A stretch of 64,000 bases of DNA from Glandiceps talaboti (lineage: Eukaryota > Hemichordata > Enteropneusta > Spengelidae). The notes under the pieces are model-generated. The model was not told the origin of the DNA. It saw nothing but the letters and a program-made list of their open reading frames with translations, and did not search any database. This document shows positions 24,093 through 34,040 of the stretch, in pieces. The position numbers and the translations under genes were made by a program. How positions within the stretch are numbered: position 1 is the stretch's first letter; each line of letters opens with the position of its first letter. The DNA lies in the NCBI RefSeq assembly GCF_964340395.1, contig NC_135552.1, positions 7,624,494 to 7,688,493 of the forward strand, written 5' to 3'.

Positions 24093-24199
24093 TAGCGCCC
24101 CCAACGTTCTGAAGTACCTGCTATTTATTCAGAGGTCAAAATATGTGCACAGTGTGTTGTATATCTTACCATGGTTGGCCCGTTGGCTGGTCATCGAAG
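24093..24199 (+). promoter_or_regulatory. ZF-C promoter / 5' non-coding exon module
   Basis: TAGCGCCCCCAAC (24093-24105), a single AGGTCA half-site (24133-24138) with a degraded second half, and the donor TCATCGAAG|GTAGGT (GT at 24200-24201). The donor context is identical to that of ZF-D. Confidence 0.55.
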
Positions 24200-24786
24200 G
24201 TAGGTTTGACTGTGTTTTAGATGTCATTGGTTGCTAACTTGTATGCTATTACATTCGATAATATGACAAGATAACAAATTTCCCGCTGTGATATGCGTAA
24301 GTAGTTTAGCTAGTAATTTACCGAGATATAGCGAGACTACACCACTCATCACGTGGACTCGATCCCATTTTGGAAACACAGGCACTTGTTTCCCAAGATA
24401 TGTTTCCGAATACAATAAGATGTCGGTAATATTGAGATATTTGGCAAATAATGGCCATGACAACACTTGTTCACGAACAGAGCATTTTTCTCATGACAAA
24501 AGTTATTCGGGGGGGGGGGGGGGCTGAGAGCATGCCAATTGTGTAGAGAAGCTGGAAAAGGGCTTGTTACCAGGAATATAATAAAAAGAAGATAGAGAGG
24601 AGGAAAAGGAGAGGCAGAGAAACATGAAGAAGATGATTTTTTATCTTCTTTTTTAAATCGACCGACAAACCCAAATTTGCCATGAAAAGGGTAATAAAAA
24701 AATAGGATCACCCTAACATCAAGACTTAGAATTTCTCATCTGTACATTGAACACTTACTTGGTACTACTTTAAATTCTATCTTCAG

Positions 24787-25682
24787 ATTTTTGCATGTGT
24801 GAAGAAGGTGTAAGAGGAGTGACAGTCAAACAAGTAACAGCACGAAACGACTATCTCAGCTGTATATATATCGGCAGACACCAGTCACATTGATGATCTG
24901 ATGAGGTGAAAAGGGAGTGACAGTCAAACAAGTAACAGCACAAAACGACTATCTCAGCTGTATATATATCGGCAGACACCAGTCACATTGATGATCTGAT
25001 GAGGTGAAAAGGGAGTGACAGTCAAACAAGTAACAGCACAAAATGACTATCTCAGCTGTATATATATCGGCAGACACCAGTCACATTGATGATCTGATGA
25101 GGTGAAAAGGGAGTGACAGTCAAACAAGTAACAGCACAAACTGACTATCTCAGCTGTATATATATCGGCAGACACCAGTCACATGTGATGACCTGAGGAG
25201 GTGTAAAGGGAGTGACAGTCAAACAAGTAACAGCACAAAACGACTATCTCAGCTGTATATATATAGGCAGACACCAGTCACATGTGATGACCTGAGGAGG
25301 TGTAAAGGGAGTGACAGTCAAACAAGTAACAGCACAAAATGACTATCTCAGCTGTATATATATCGGCAGACACCAGTCACATTGATGATCTGATGAGGTG
25401 AAAAGGGAGTGACAGTCAAACAAGTAACAGCACAAACTGACTATCTCAGCTGTATATATATAGGCAGACACCAGTCACATTGATGACCTGAGGAGGTGTA
25501 AAGGGAGTGACAGTCAAACAAGTAATAGCACAAAACGACTATCTCAGCTGTATGTAGCCAGTAACAATAATGACCTTGTGTGTGTTTACTGAATTTGGTT
25601 GATATACCAACCAGTGAACACAAGTCAACAGAGTTTCAGAAACATGTATCAGAGACTTATAATCAGCTCAGCTACAGAGAAG
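24787..25682 (+). repeat. ZF-C 5' UTR with eight-copy 98-bp minisatellite
   Basis: The exon begins after TCTATCTTCAG. The GAGTGACAGTCAAACAAG motif then starts at 24816, 24915, 25013, 25111, 25210, 25309, 25407 and 25505, a steady 98-99-bp period. Each unit includes GACTATCTCAGCTGTATATA and an ACACCAGTCACAT segment. The period is not a multiple of three and the units contain stops, so the array is untranslated leader. ZF-A and ZF-B have one motif copy each in the same place and ZF-D has four. Confidence 0.85.
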
Positions 25683-27587
25683 ATGGAAGACATTAGAAGC
25701 AGTAAATTTCGCAAATATAAGCAGAAATTAAACTTTGAAAAATATCGTAGAAAAACACAAGAAATTAGTGTAACTATCCAACATAAAAATGAAAAATTGA
25801 TGTCAGGAACAGATATTACAACAACTAGGGGAGACACTGTCAAGACAGAGAAGGAGGATTACCCAGAAGGCATCTGTCCTACCATGGATGATAGTCTTTG
25901 GAGAGTGACTTCTGAGGAGTGTTCTGATAATTTACACAATCACAGGGAAGTAAGTTGTGCAACAAAAGAAAGCATCAACAAGGGGGATAGTGATTTGACA
26001 AAGCATACAATAGTCAGACAACAAAGTATGTGTACTGATAATGATGACAACATAGAACATATTCCTGGCAATATAAACAGCCCAAGCTGTGGACCATTTC
26101 CAGTTCAAATATATCAAAATGTACAACCCATATACGCTGTTGTCAAAACAGAAGATGCTGAGGAGAACTTTGACCAAATTATCAACAATGAAATATTCCA
26201 AACAAGTAAACATAATGACATGTACAGAAAACAACAAACCAGAGTTGAAAGCATCATACACAAAAACTGTGATGATGCAAATGAGATGAAGAAAGGTGCG
26301 GATGGTAAGGATGGGGGGCAGATAGCAGACAGCATTGATACATCCATGGTGAATAAGAAGAAGACCTCAGCTCCACAACAAAGTATGTGTACTGATAATG
26401 ATGACAACATAGAACATATTCCTGGCAATATAAACAGTCCAAGCTGTGGACCATTTCCAGTTCAAATATATCAAAATGTACAACCCATATACGCTGTTGT
26501 CAAAACAGAAGATGCTGAGGAGAACTTTGACCAAATTATCAACAATGAAATATTCCAAACAAGTAAACATAATGACATGTACAGAAAACAACAAACCAGA
26601 GTAGAAACCATCATACACAAAAACTGTGATGATGCAAATGAGATGAAGAAAAGTGTGGATGGTGCGGATGGGGGGCAGATAGCAGACAGCATTGATACAT
26701 CCATGATGAATCAGAAGAAGACCTCAGCTCCACAATCAGGCATGCCAGCATTTCCTTGTCAGCATTGCGAGCAGTGCTTTACTGGCAGTGACTATCTAAA
26801 CAAACACTTAATGAGATATCATAAAATTGGACTACCTCTCCATATTTGTGAAGAATGTGGAAAAATATATAAAACAAAGTACAGACTACAAGTCCACATG
26901 AGGGACCACTCAGATGAAAGACCATTTAAATGTAAAGAATGTGAAAAAACTTTCCGTAGAATAAACGTGCTAAGAACACACATGATCACACACACAAAGG
27001 AAAGACCATATGTATGTAAAGAATGTGGTAAAAGATTTTCACACTATGGCTCTCTACAAGGTCATATAAGAATTCACACTAATGAAAAACCATTTCTGTG
27101 TTACGTGTGTGGTAAAGAATCACGTTGCAGTAGCAACCACAATAAACACATGGCCATACATACAGGTAAAAGAAGGTTGAAAAAGACCAACCCAGGTCAA
27201 ATTATTGAAAATGAACACAAAATGCTTGTGAACTCTCAAACAGATGTTATTTCAAGAAAGGGAATCAAGACAGAGAATGATGAATATCCAGAAGGCAGCA
27301 GTCCTGTTATGAATAATCTTTGGAAAGTGTCCTCTGACAATAGTTTATCCCATCTCAGTGAAACAAGTTGTGCAACTGATGATGAAATGGGTTGTGCATC
27401 TGAAGAAAAAGGACAAAAGCAAAGCATCATCAATGAACAAAGTCTGTATACTGATAATGATGACAACATATTAGAACACATTCCTGGCAATATAAACAGT
27501 CCAAGCTGTGAACCATTTCCAGTTCAAATACCTCAACCTCCATTGCATAGTGATTGCACCATCAAAATAGAGGATGTTACCAATTAG
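25683..27587 (+). CDS. ZF-C: C2H2 zinc-finger protein with duplicated module, 634 aa
   Basis: I chose the ATG at 25683 (MEDIRSSKF) because it aligns with the ZF-B start; an in-frame ATG at 25644 would add 13 residues. Order: box A (VKTEKEDYPEG, about 53-75); then a 119-residue segment present twice in tandem (113-231 and 232-350), each holding box B (SMCTDNDDNIEHIPGN) and box C (VKTEDAEEN). Five C2H2 fingers follow (357-494). A second N-terminal-type module comes after the fingers: IKTENDEYPEG at about 527, box B near 585, and IKIEDVTN at the end. No fingers follow this second module before the stop. ZF-D has the same second module followed by fingers, so ZF-C seems to have lost its second finger block. 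Likely nuclear and DNA-binding; target unknown. Confidence 0.9.
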   Translation: MEDIRSSKFRKYKQKLNFEKYRRKTQEISVTIQHKNEKLMSGTDITTTRGDTVKTEKEDYPEGICPTMDDSLWRVTSEECSDNLHNHREVSCATKESINKGDSDLTKHTIVRQQSMCTDNDDNIEHIPGNINSPSCGPFPVQIYQNVQPIYAVVKTEDAEENFDQIINNEIFQTSKHNDMYRKQQTRVESIIHKNCDDANEMKKGADGKDGGQIADSIDTSMVNKKKTSAPQQSMCTDNDDNIEHIPGNINSPSCGPFPVQIYQNVQPIYAVVKTEDAEENFDQIINNEIFQTSKHNDMYRKQQTRVETIIHKNCDDANEMKKSVDGADGGQIADSIDTSMMNQKKTSAPQSGMPAFPCQHCEQCFTGSDYLNKHLMRYHKIGLPLHICEECGKIYKTKYRLQVHMRDHSDERPFKCKECEKTFRRINVLRTHMITHTKERPYVCKECGKRFSHYGSLQGHIRIHTNEKPFLCYVCGKESRCSSNHNKHMAIHTGKRRLKKTNPGQIIENEHKMLVNSQTDVISRKGIKTENDEYPEGSSPVMNNLWKVSSDNSLSHLSETSCATDDEMGCASEEKGQKQSIINEQSLYTDNDDNILEHIPGNINSPSCEPFPVQIPQPPLHSDCTIKIEDVTN

Positions 27588-27798
27588 TACTGAACAAAAT
27601 TGTTAAGTTTCTAAAGACCTTATATATACCATTGCTTCCTTGTTATCAGTATAATTATGTATTGTTGACTGACTTTTTAGCCCCCAGCAGATAAAGTCCA
27701 GGGTGGCTAACTTTCTTGGGTACTGTATGTGTGTGTGTGTGTGTGTGTGTGTCCATCCATTGGTTTGTTTGTATGGCAGCTTTTATTCTTTTATGTTT

Positions 27799-27804
27799 AA
27801 TAAA
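27799..27804 (+). terminator. Candidate poly(A) signal for ZF-C
   Basis: AATAAA lies about 212 nt after the stop, beyond a short GT microsatellite (about 27727-27752). The rest of 27600-28295 shows no gene. Confidence 0.35.
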
Positions 27805-28295
27805 GATATTAATGTTCAATGATTTTTCTTCTTTGCTGTTCATCAAGAGCTTATAAGTGGTATCAATTACAGCTGTTATATCATCTCTTTCCAAAGAGCC
27901 TGGTGTTAATTTACTGTCAACAAAATTACACAAAGCAAGCTATATGTTGCCAAATGCTTAGCAATGCATTTTTACCGTAGTGTTTCTTGAGATAGTGTAA
28001 GTGACAATTTGTGTACTCTTTAGGAAATATGAGATGATATACTGTAGCGGATACATTTAAGCTCCTTTTTGCATGCAAAACCATTTGTTTACTAATAGAC
28101 ATCCCCATTCCATCCCAAACATTTACCTCCCTTCTGTGAAGCTGAAAGGAAATTGTTATTCATATCCTCAGTTCAAAATTATTCCTATAAAAATCGGAAC
28201 CTGCGAGTTAGAAATTTATACATGCATAGTTGCATGACGATAGTACTTTAATACATGACTTTAATATCATTTGCTTTAATATTAGTATATTTGTC

Positions 28296-28391
28296 TAGCG
28301 CCCTCATTGTTGTGAAGCAGCTGCCCCATATTCTGAGGTCAAAGGTCAGTATTGGTTGCCACTACAGAATCTGTGTGGGTTGTCATCGAAG
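28296..28391 (+). promoter_or_regulatory. ZF-D promoter / 5' non-coding exon module with perfect DR1
   Basis: TAGCGCCCTCA (28296-28306), AGGTCA-A-AGGTCA (28336-28348) and the donor TCATCGAAG|GTAGGT (GT at 28392-28393). The direct repeat with one-base spacing is the consensus DR1 site bound by RXR/HNF4-type nuclear receptors. Confidence 0.6.
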
Positions 28392-28824
28392 GTAGGTTAC
28401 TGTGTGTTTTCAGATGTCATCGATTCCCAATTAGCATGCCGTTACATTCAATAATATGACGAGGTGTCAGATCTCGCAGACAATTATCTGTTTGGGGCAT
28501 ACTGTGTACCACTTTAGTCTCACAGTCTTGCAAGTTGCAGTGTACACAGCTTCACCGTTGATGGCTCACTAGTAAACTGCAAACTGAGTCTGAGTATTAT
28601 ACGCTGACACCCTCTTTCGCAGTGAGTGAATCTGCGCGATCACAGAAACAAGTGTAATTTTACCCCTTTCATATAGTGTTGGCTAAATACGTCAATATTA
28701 ACGATATTATCGTCATTTTATTGTATTCTGATAGAAATATGCTGAGACATAATTCGGGAAACAAATACCTGTGGTTCCGACGAGTCATCTCACCCCGCAC
28801 CATATATCCAGAGCCTATCCGTGG

Positions 28825-28865
<41 letters not shown>

Positions 28866-29494
28866 CCCTCCCTCCCTCTCATCTAATCAAATGGATGTAT
28901 ATATAACAAAATTCCCATGCTAAATGTTTAATTACCACCACTCCAATTGATATCATATTTGCTAGTTATTGCTGAAAATCCAATGAAGAAATGTAGTTTT
29001 CTTAATGGATACAATAAAGATTATATTCTATTCTATCCAATTCTATTCTATTCTATTCTATTCATCCACACATGACTTACATTCAAACTTGAAGGTAGCC
29101 TTGCCCATGTATGATGTAAACTTAATTTGCACATAAGGATAATGTATTTCTTGAATGAATGAATGAATTACTTGTCAATATATGATGGATAATACTTAAC
29201 TGACATGATCGACTTTTGTCAGCATACAGTCAAGCTAGATTTTCACTTGATCAGATCCATTTGAGTAACCATTCGTAATGAGTGCTAGATTCAAAAGCCA
29301 AAGTCTATATAATCTGTTTTATATGATAAAAAACAGAACTCGCAATGTTAATATCTAGGTATGTCCAGGTAAGATACACTCGGAAACACAACTTTAGTCA
29401 TTGAAAGACATATCTTAATATTAATATCAAGAATTGGCACTTCTCGTCTATGAATTAAACACTTACTGGATACCATTTGAATTTCTATCTTCAG
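28392..29494 (+). other. Presumed ZF-D intron
   Basis: No coding sequence. It holds a TA microsatellite (28829-28860), a TCCC run just after it, and an ATTCT pentanucleotide repeat (about 29023-29062). It ends at TCTATCTTCAG. Confidence 0.4.
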
Positions 29495-29997
29495 ATTTTG
29501 TGTGAATGAAGAAGGTGTAAAGGGAGTGACAGTCAAACAAGTAACAGCACAAAATGACTATCTCAGCTGTATATATATCAGCAGACACTAGTCACATTGA
29601 TGATCTGATGAGGTGAAAAGGGAGTGACAGTCAAACACGTAACAGCACAAAATGACTATCTCAGCTGTATATATATCAGCAGTTACCAGTCACATTGATG
29701 ACCTGATGAGGTGAAAAGGGAGTGACAGTCAAACACGTAACAGCACAAAACGACTATCTCAGCTGTATGTGTATCGGCAGTTACCAGTCACATTGATGAC
29801 CTGAGGAGGTGTAAAGGGAGTGACAGTCAAACAAGTAATAGCACAAAACGACTATCTCAGCTGTATGTAGCCAGTAACAATAATGACCTTGTGTGTGTTT
29901 ACTGAATTTGGTTGATATACCAACCAGTGAACACAAGTCAACAGAGTTTCAGAAACATGTATCAGAGACTTATAATCAGCTCAACTACAGAGAAGAT
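29495..29997 (+). repeat. ZF-D 5' UTR with four-copy 98-bp minisatellite
   Basis: GAGTGACAGTCAAACA starts at 29524, 29622, 29720 and 29818, an exact 98-bp period, with the same unit as in ZF-C. The sequence after the array (about 29865-29997) is nearly identical to 25545-25680, so the leaders were duplicated or converted recently. Confidence 0.85.
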
Positions 29998-30319
29998 GGA
30001 GTAAATTCCCCAACTCTGAGCAGAAACTAAACTTAACTTTGAAAGCAACATACAAAAAAACAAGACATCAGTGTAACTATCTAACATAAAAATGAAAAGT
30101 TGATGAATTTAGGAACAGATATTACAACAACTTGGGGAGTCACTATCAAGACCAAGAAGGACTATTACCCAGAAGTCATCTGTCCTACCATGGATAATTT
30201 TTGAAAAAATGACAAGTGATAAGTGTGCTGATAATTTACACAACTGCAAAAAAGCAAGTTGTGTAAGTGAAGAAACTAATAAGAAAGATATGAAGAAAAC
30301 ATCAACTAATTAATCCAGT
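29998..30319 (+). pseudogene. Decayed N-terminal module of ZF-D
   Basis: The sequence aligns with the ZF-C N-terminus but is dead. A deletion turns the start region into ATG-GAG-TAA, box A is recognisable as DYYPEV-like codons with a stop just after ATGGATAATTTT, and box B is missing. The last codon before the fingers, CAA in ZF-A (T-N-Q-S-S-M-P-S), is TAA here. Translation of ZF-D must begin after it. Confidence 0.75.
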
Positions 30320-31253
30320 ATGCCATCATTTCATTGCCAACATTGTGAGAAATGCTTTACTGGCAGTGACTATCTGAAGAAGCACTTGATGAAATTTCAT
30401 AAAATCGGACGACCTGTGTATATTTGTGGAGATTGTGGCAAAAGATGGAACACAAAACACAAACTAGATTTACACATGATGATCCACACACGTGAAAGAC
30501 CATATGTATGTAAAGAATGTGGTAAAGCTTTCCGTAGAAGTTGCGATCGGAAAATACACATCATGACCCATACAAAAGACAAACCACATGTGTGTAAAGC
30601 ATGTGGGAAAAAGTTTTCTCAAAATGGCAATCTAACAGCACACATTAGAATTCATACGAAGGAAAGAAACTATAGATGTGAAGTGTGTGGTAAAGGATTT
30701 TCACATAGTGGCACTCTTAAAGCTCACATGAGGATCCACACTAATGAAAAGCCATTCATGTGTAAAGTATGTGGTCAAGAATTTCGTTACAGTAGCCACC
30801 GTACTAGACACATGGTCATCCATACAAAAAAAAGAAAGTTGGAAAAAACAGACTGCAGTCAGATTACTCAAAATAAACACAATAAGCTTGTGAATTCACA
30901 AACAGATGTCACTTCAAGAAAGGGGATCAACATAGAGATCAAGAGAGATAATAATAATGATAGATATCCAGTAGACAACAGTCCAGTGATGAATAATCTT
31001 TGCAGAGTGACCTTTGACATGTGTACAAATAAATTAGAAAATCTCAGTGAAACTAATTGTCCAACTGAAGAAACTGTCACAAAGATGGATAGTGATTTGA
31101 CAAAGCATAGAATAGTCAGTCAACAAAGTCTATATACTGATCATGATGCCACTATAGAACACATTCCTGGCAATATAAACAGTCCAAGCTGTGAACCATT
31201 TCCAGTTCAAATACCTCAACCTCCATTGCATAGTGATTGCACCATCAAAATAG

Positions 31254-31329
<76 letters not shown>

Positions 31330-31852
31330 CAAGAATTACAAACAAATTGATAAGACTAAAGGTGCTGAGATGTTTGAGAAAACACATCTTAGCAAACCTG
31401 AGAATAAATATCATTATCATATGCATAGGAAACATCAAACCATTCCAAAGGAAAACTATGTTGACACAGAATTAGCACAGAAAGGACTGGATGCTAAGAA
31501 AGGAAGGAAAATCAAGAACAGTATTGATACAGTGGTGTCATATCTGAAGAAGATCTCAGCTTTACACCACCAGACAGTCCCATCATTTCCGTGTAAGCAG
31601 TGTGAAAAATGTTTTACTAGCATTGACTATTTGGAAAAGCACATGATGAGATTCCATAGAAGTAAGAGACAATATGAATGCATAGAGTGTGCTAAATGCT
31701 TCAAAACAAGTAATATTCTGAAAGACCATATAAGGACACACACACAGGAAAGACCGTACGTATGTGTGGAATGCGACAAGCGTTTTACAGACAGGCATAA
31801 TCTCAAACGACACAGGCGAATCCACACAAATAAAAAAAATGTTCATTTGTAA
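30320..31852 (+). CDS. ZF-D: two-block C2H2 zinc-finger protein, 510 aa, frameshifted end
   Basis: The frame opens at MPSFHCQHC directly after the TAA that ends the decayed N-terminal module. Six C2H2 fingers (residues 4-168) are followed by an N-terminal-type module. Box A is degenerate (IEIKRDNNNDRYPVD); box B has SLYTDHDATIEHIPGN (about 270-300). The box C start, IKIED, runs into about 25 aspartates coded by a GAT repeat. A second finger block begins at residue 423 with three fingers. The frame then shifts at an A8 run (31832-31839) and stops after NKKNVHL. Two further finger codings follow in the +1 frame. Either this allele is truncated or the assembly carries an extra A. Likely a DNA-binding protein; the lost first module and frameshift make function uncertain. 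Confidence 0.85.
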
Positions 31853-32000
31853 AGAGTGCAGTAAATCTTTTCTTGAGAAAGGTAATCTGAGGAGACACAT
31901 GAGAACCCGTACAGACGAAAGACCATTTGTTTGTAGGGAGTGTGGTAGAAGGTTCCACAACAGTAGCCATCGTAATAGACACATGGTAATCCACAGATAA
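31839..32000 (+). pseudogene. Frameshifted C-terminal fingers of ZF-D
   Basis: In the frame reached by removing one A from the A8 run there are two more finger units. One is FICKECSKSFLEKGNLRRH, whose last His is replaced by Arg. The other is complete (FVCRECGRRFHNSSHRNRH...). They end at HMVIHR and a stop, where a natural protein end would be. Confidence 0.75.
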
Positions 32001-32451
32001 ATGAATTTTGCAAGTCTTATAGTCGTTAAAAAAAATGAAATTTAAAAATTAGAGTTTTCACATTCACAAAATTGCGGAATTGAAATAACCCTGGCTCGTC
32101 ACATACATATAACAACATAGTTTATTGCCCAGTCACCTGACTGGCCTAGTACCCCAACCACATAAATCAAGTAGCTAGTTATAATATAAGTTGTGTGTCA
32201 CTGGAATTGTTACTTTATTGTCAAAAATAATGTATATTAAACTAAATATGAAATTTTCATAACTTATATTGCATATTGAATTGTTTTTGGGGGAGTGTAT
32301 GTGTGTGGGGGGGGGGGGGTAATTGATTATATGACAAATTGACTGGGGTTACTTGATTTAATATTTGAAATGATAGTCAATAGTTTCTCCTTCCTGAACA
32401 TTGTTCACACACTATTATTAAAATCTCTCTAGCTTGCCTTCCCTCCCCATA

Positions 32452-32571
<120 letters not shown>

Positions 32572-34007
32572 AGTCATTTAAGAAATATGAAAACAATAAT
32601 TCCTTTCATACATAAATTTTTATTCAAACAGTGTATAACATTCCATCAATTGCACTTAAAGATACAAATTCTGCACATGTACAGAATTGGACGGTAAACA
32701 AACTAAAATTTAAGTACTATTGTAACTTACATTAGCGTAGAACTTGATGATCTTGATCATCTCAACTCCATGCTTTGCAATATACCCAATAGTTCAGTTT
32801 CCAATCTTTTAAAAATGTTCTTTACTGTTCACATCAAGCAGTGACGCCATTCACTTTAATAGATATATTGTGATATTGTGTGGTGTATCATGGTTGAATC
32901 AATCAGAAAATGTTCCTCTTTTGTGGTCCTTGATGACTGATGCCAACTCATTTAATATCCATCATCACATGGGATGATTTTTGCATCAACAGACACAGTT
33001 GGTAGATTTAAATGCCAGTTACAATTTGCACCCACTTTTGGATAAAGTAAAGTGTTTTTAATCTAGTAGTACTCATTTACCACACTCATTTGTAGCATTC
33101 ATATCAAGTGTATAGAATATTAAAACAATTGTGGCACACATGAAAGTGTTTTACTTCGATGTTACAGGTTGTAAGTAAAATCATGAATTTCTATCGCTGT
33201 ATTGAAGCATGAGGTGAAACAATATTGTCATGGTCTCCCAACACCAACAATGGTTTGTTCTAATCTAAGTTCAAGTAAACTTACATAACTACAGAACATC
33301 AATGCAGCTAACAACTCCATGCTGAGACTTAATTTGATTTGGTTGTAAATGGCTGGACGATAGGTATGATTATACTAGTGGTGTGCAATTTTCACGAATA
33401 TTTGAATACTGAAGTCTCGTTTTAAGTTGGTGACCACTTCTAAAATTTAATGTTTGACTTGCAAAAAACATGTTTTCTAAACATTTCAGGACAATAACAT
33501 TCAGAGAATTATCAGTAATCGTATCAAACAATAACTATAATATCTTTACAGTCAATTGTATGTTTTATTATTTAAGTTTTATTGAGGAACATCTGACCAT
33601 GTAAGGGTACTTGTGTAAAAACGTGTTTAGATGGTGTTGGGACAGGCCTCTCAAAATATCAATTTCTCATGGCATCATTTTAAGATCTGTACATGGAAGT
33701 ATGTATGTACGCATTGATTTTCACATTGTACAGTACTACACACGGTAGGGGGGGGGGGGGTCTATGCGTATGCAATACACACTGGGAGAAAAACAGTAAT
33801 TATAGAAACCCTGAGCTTGTGTGGTCAATTACGATATGTAATCATGGTACATATTTAAGAGTGCCTTTGAAAACAGAGAGTCTCAGGCCTGTGCTTTCAG
33901 CAATGAATGTTGAGATCTTAGGGCTTTACAATTATTACTCATGGCACAGACCTAAAAAGAGAAACTAAGGAGATCATCTGATGCATAGCAAACATAATGC
34001 CTTTGAT

Positions 34008-34040
34008 CATAGACCCTCCTCCCTGGGTGGAGGGTCTATG
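34008..34040. repeat. CATAGACCCT hairpin, copy 2
   Basis: CATAGACCCTCC (34008-34019) and GGAGGGTCTATG (34029-34040) around a 9-bp loop. Confidence 0.6.

Noticed and set aside
23677-24237. 186-codon plus-strand frame upstream of ZF-C
   Set aside because: It has a TTG start and no domain, and it runs across the shared promoter/first-exon module.
24816-25560. CRISPR-like repeat array
   Set aside because: The units are contiguous 98-bp repeats without unique spacers, in an animal genome.
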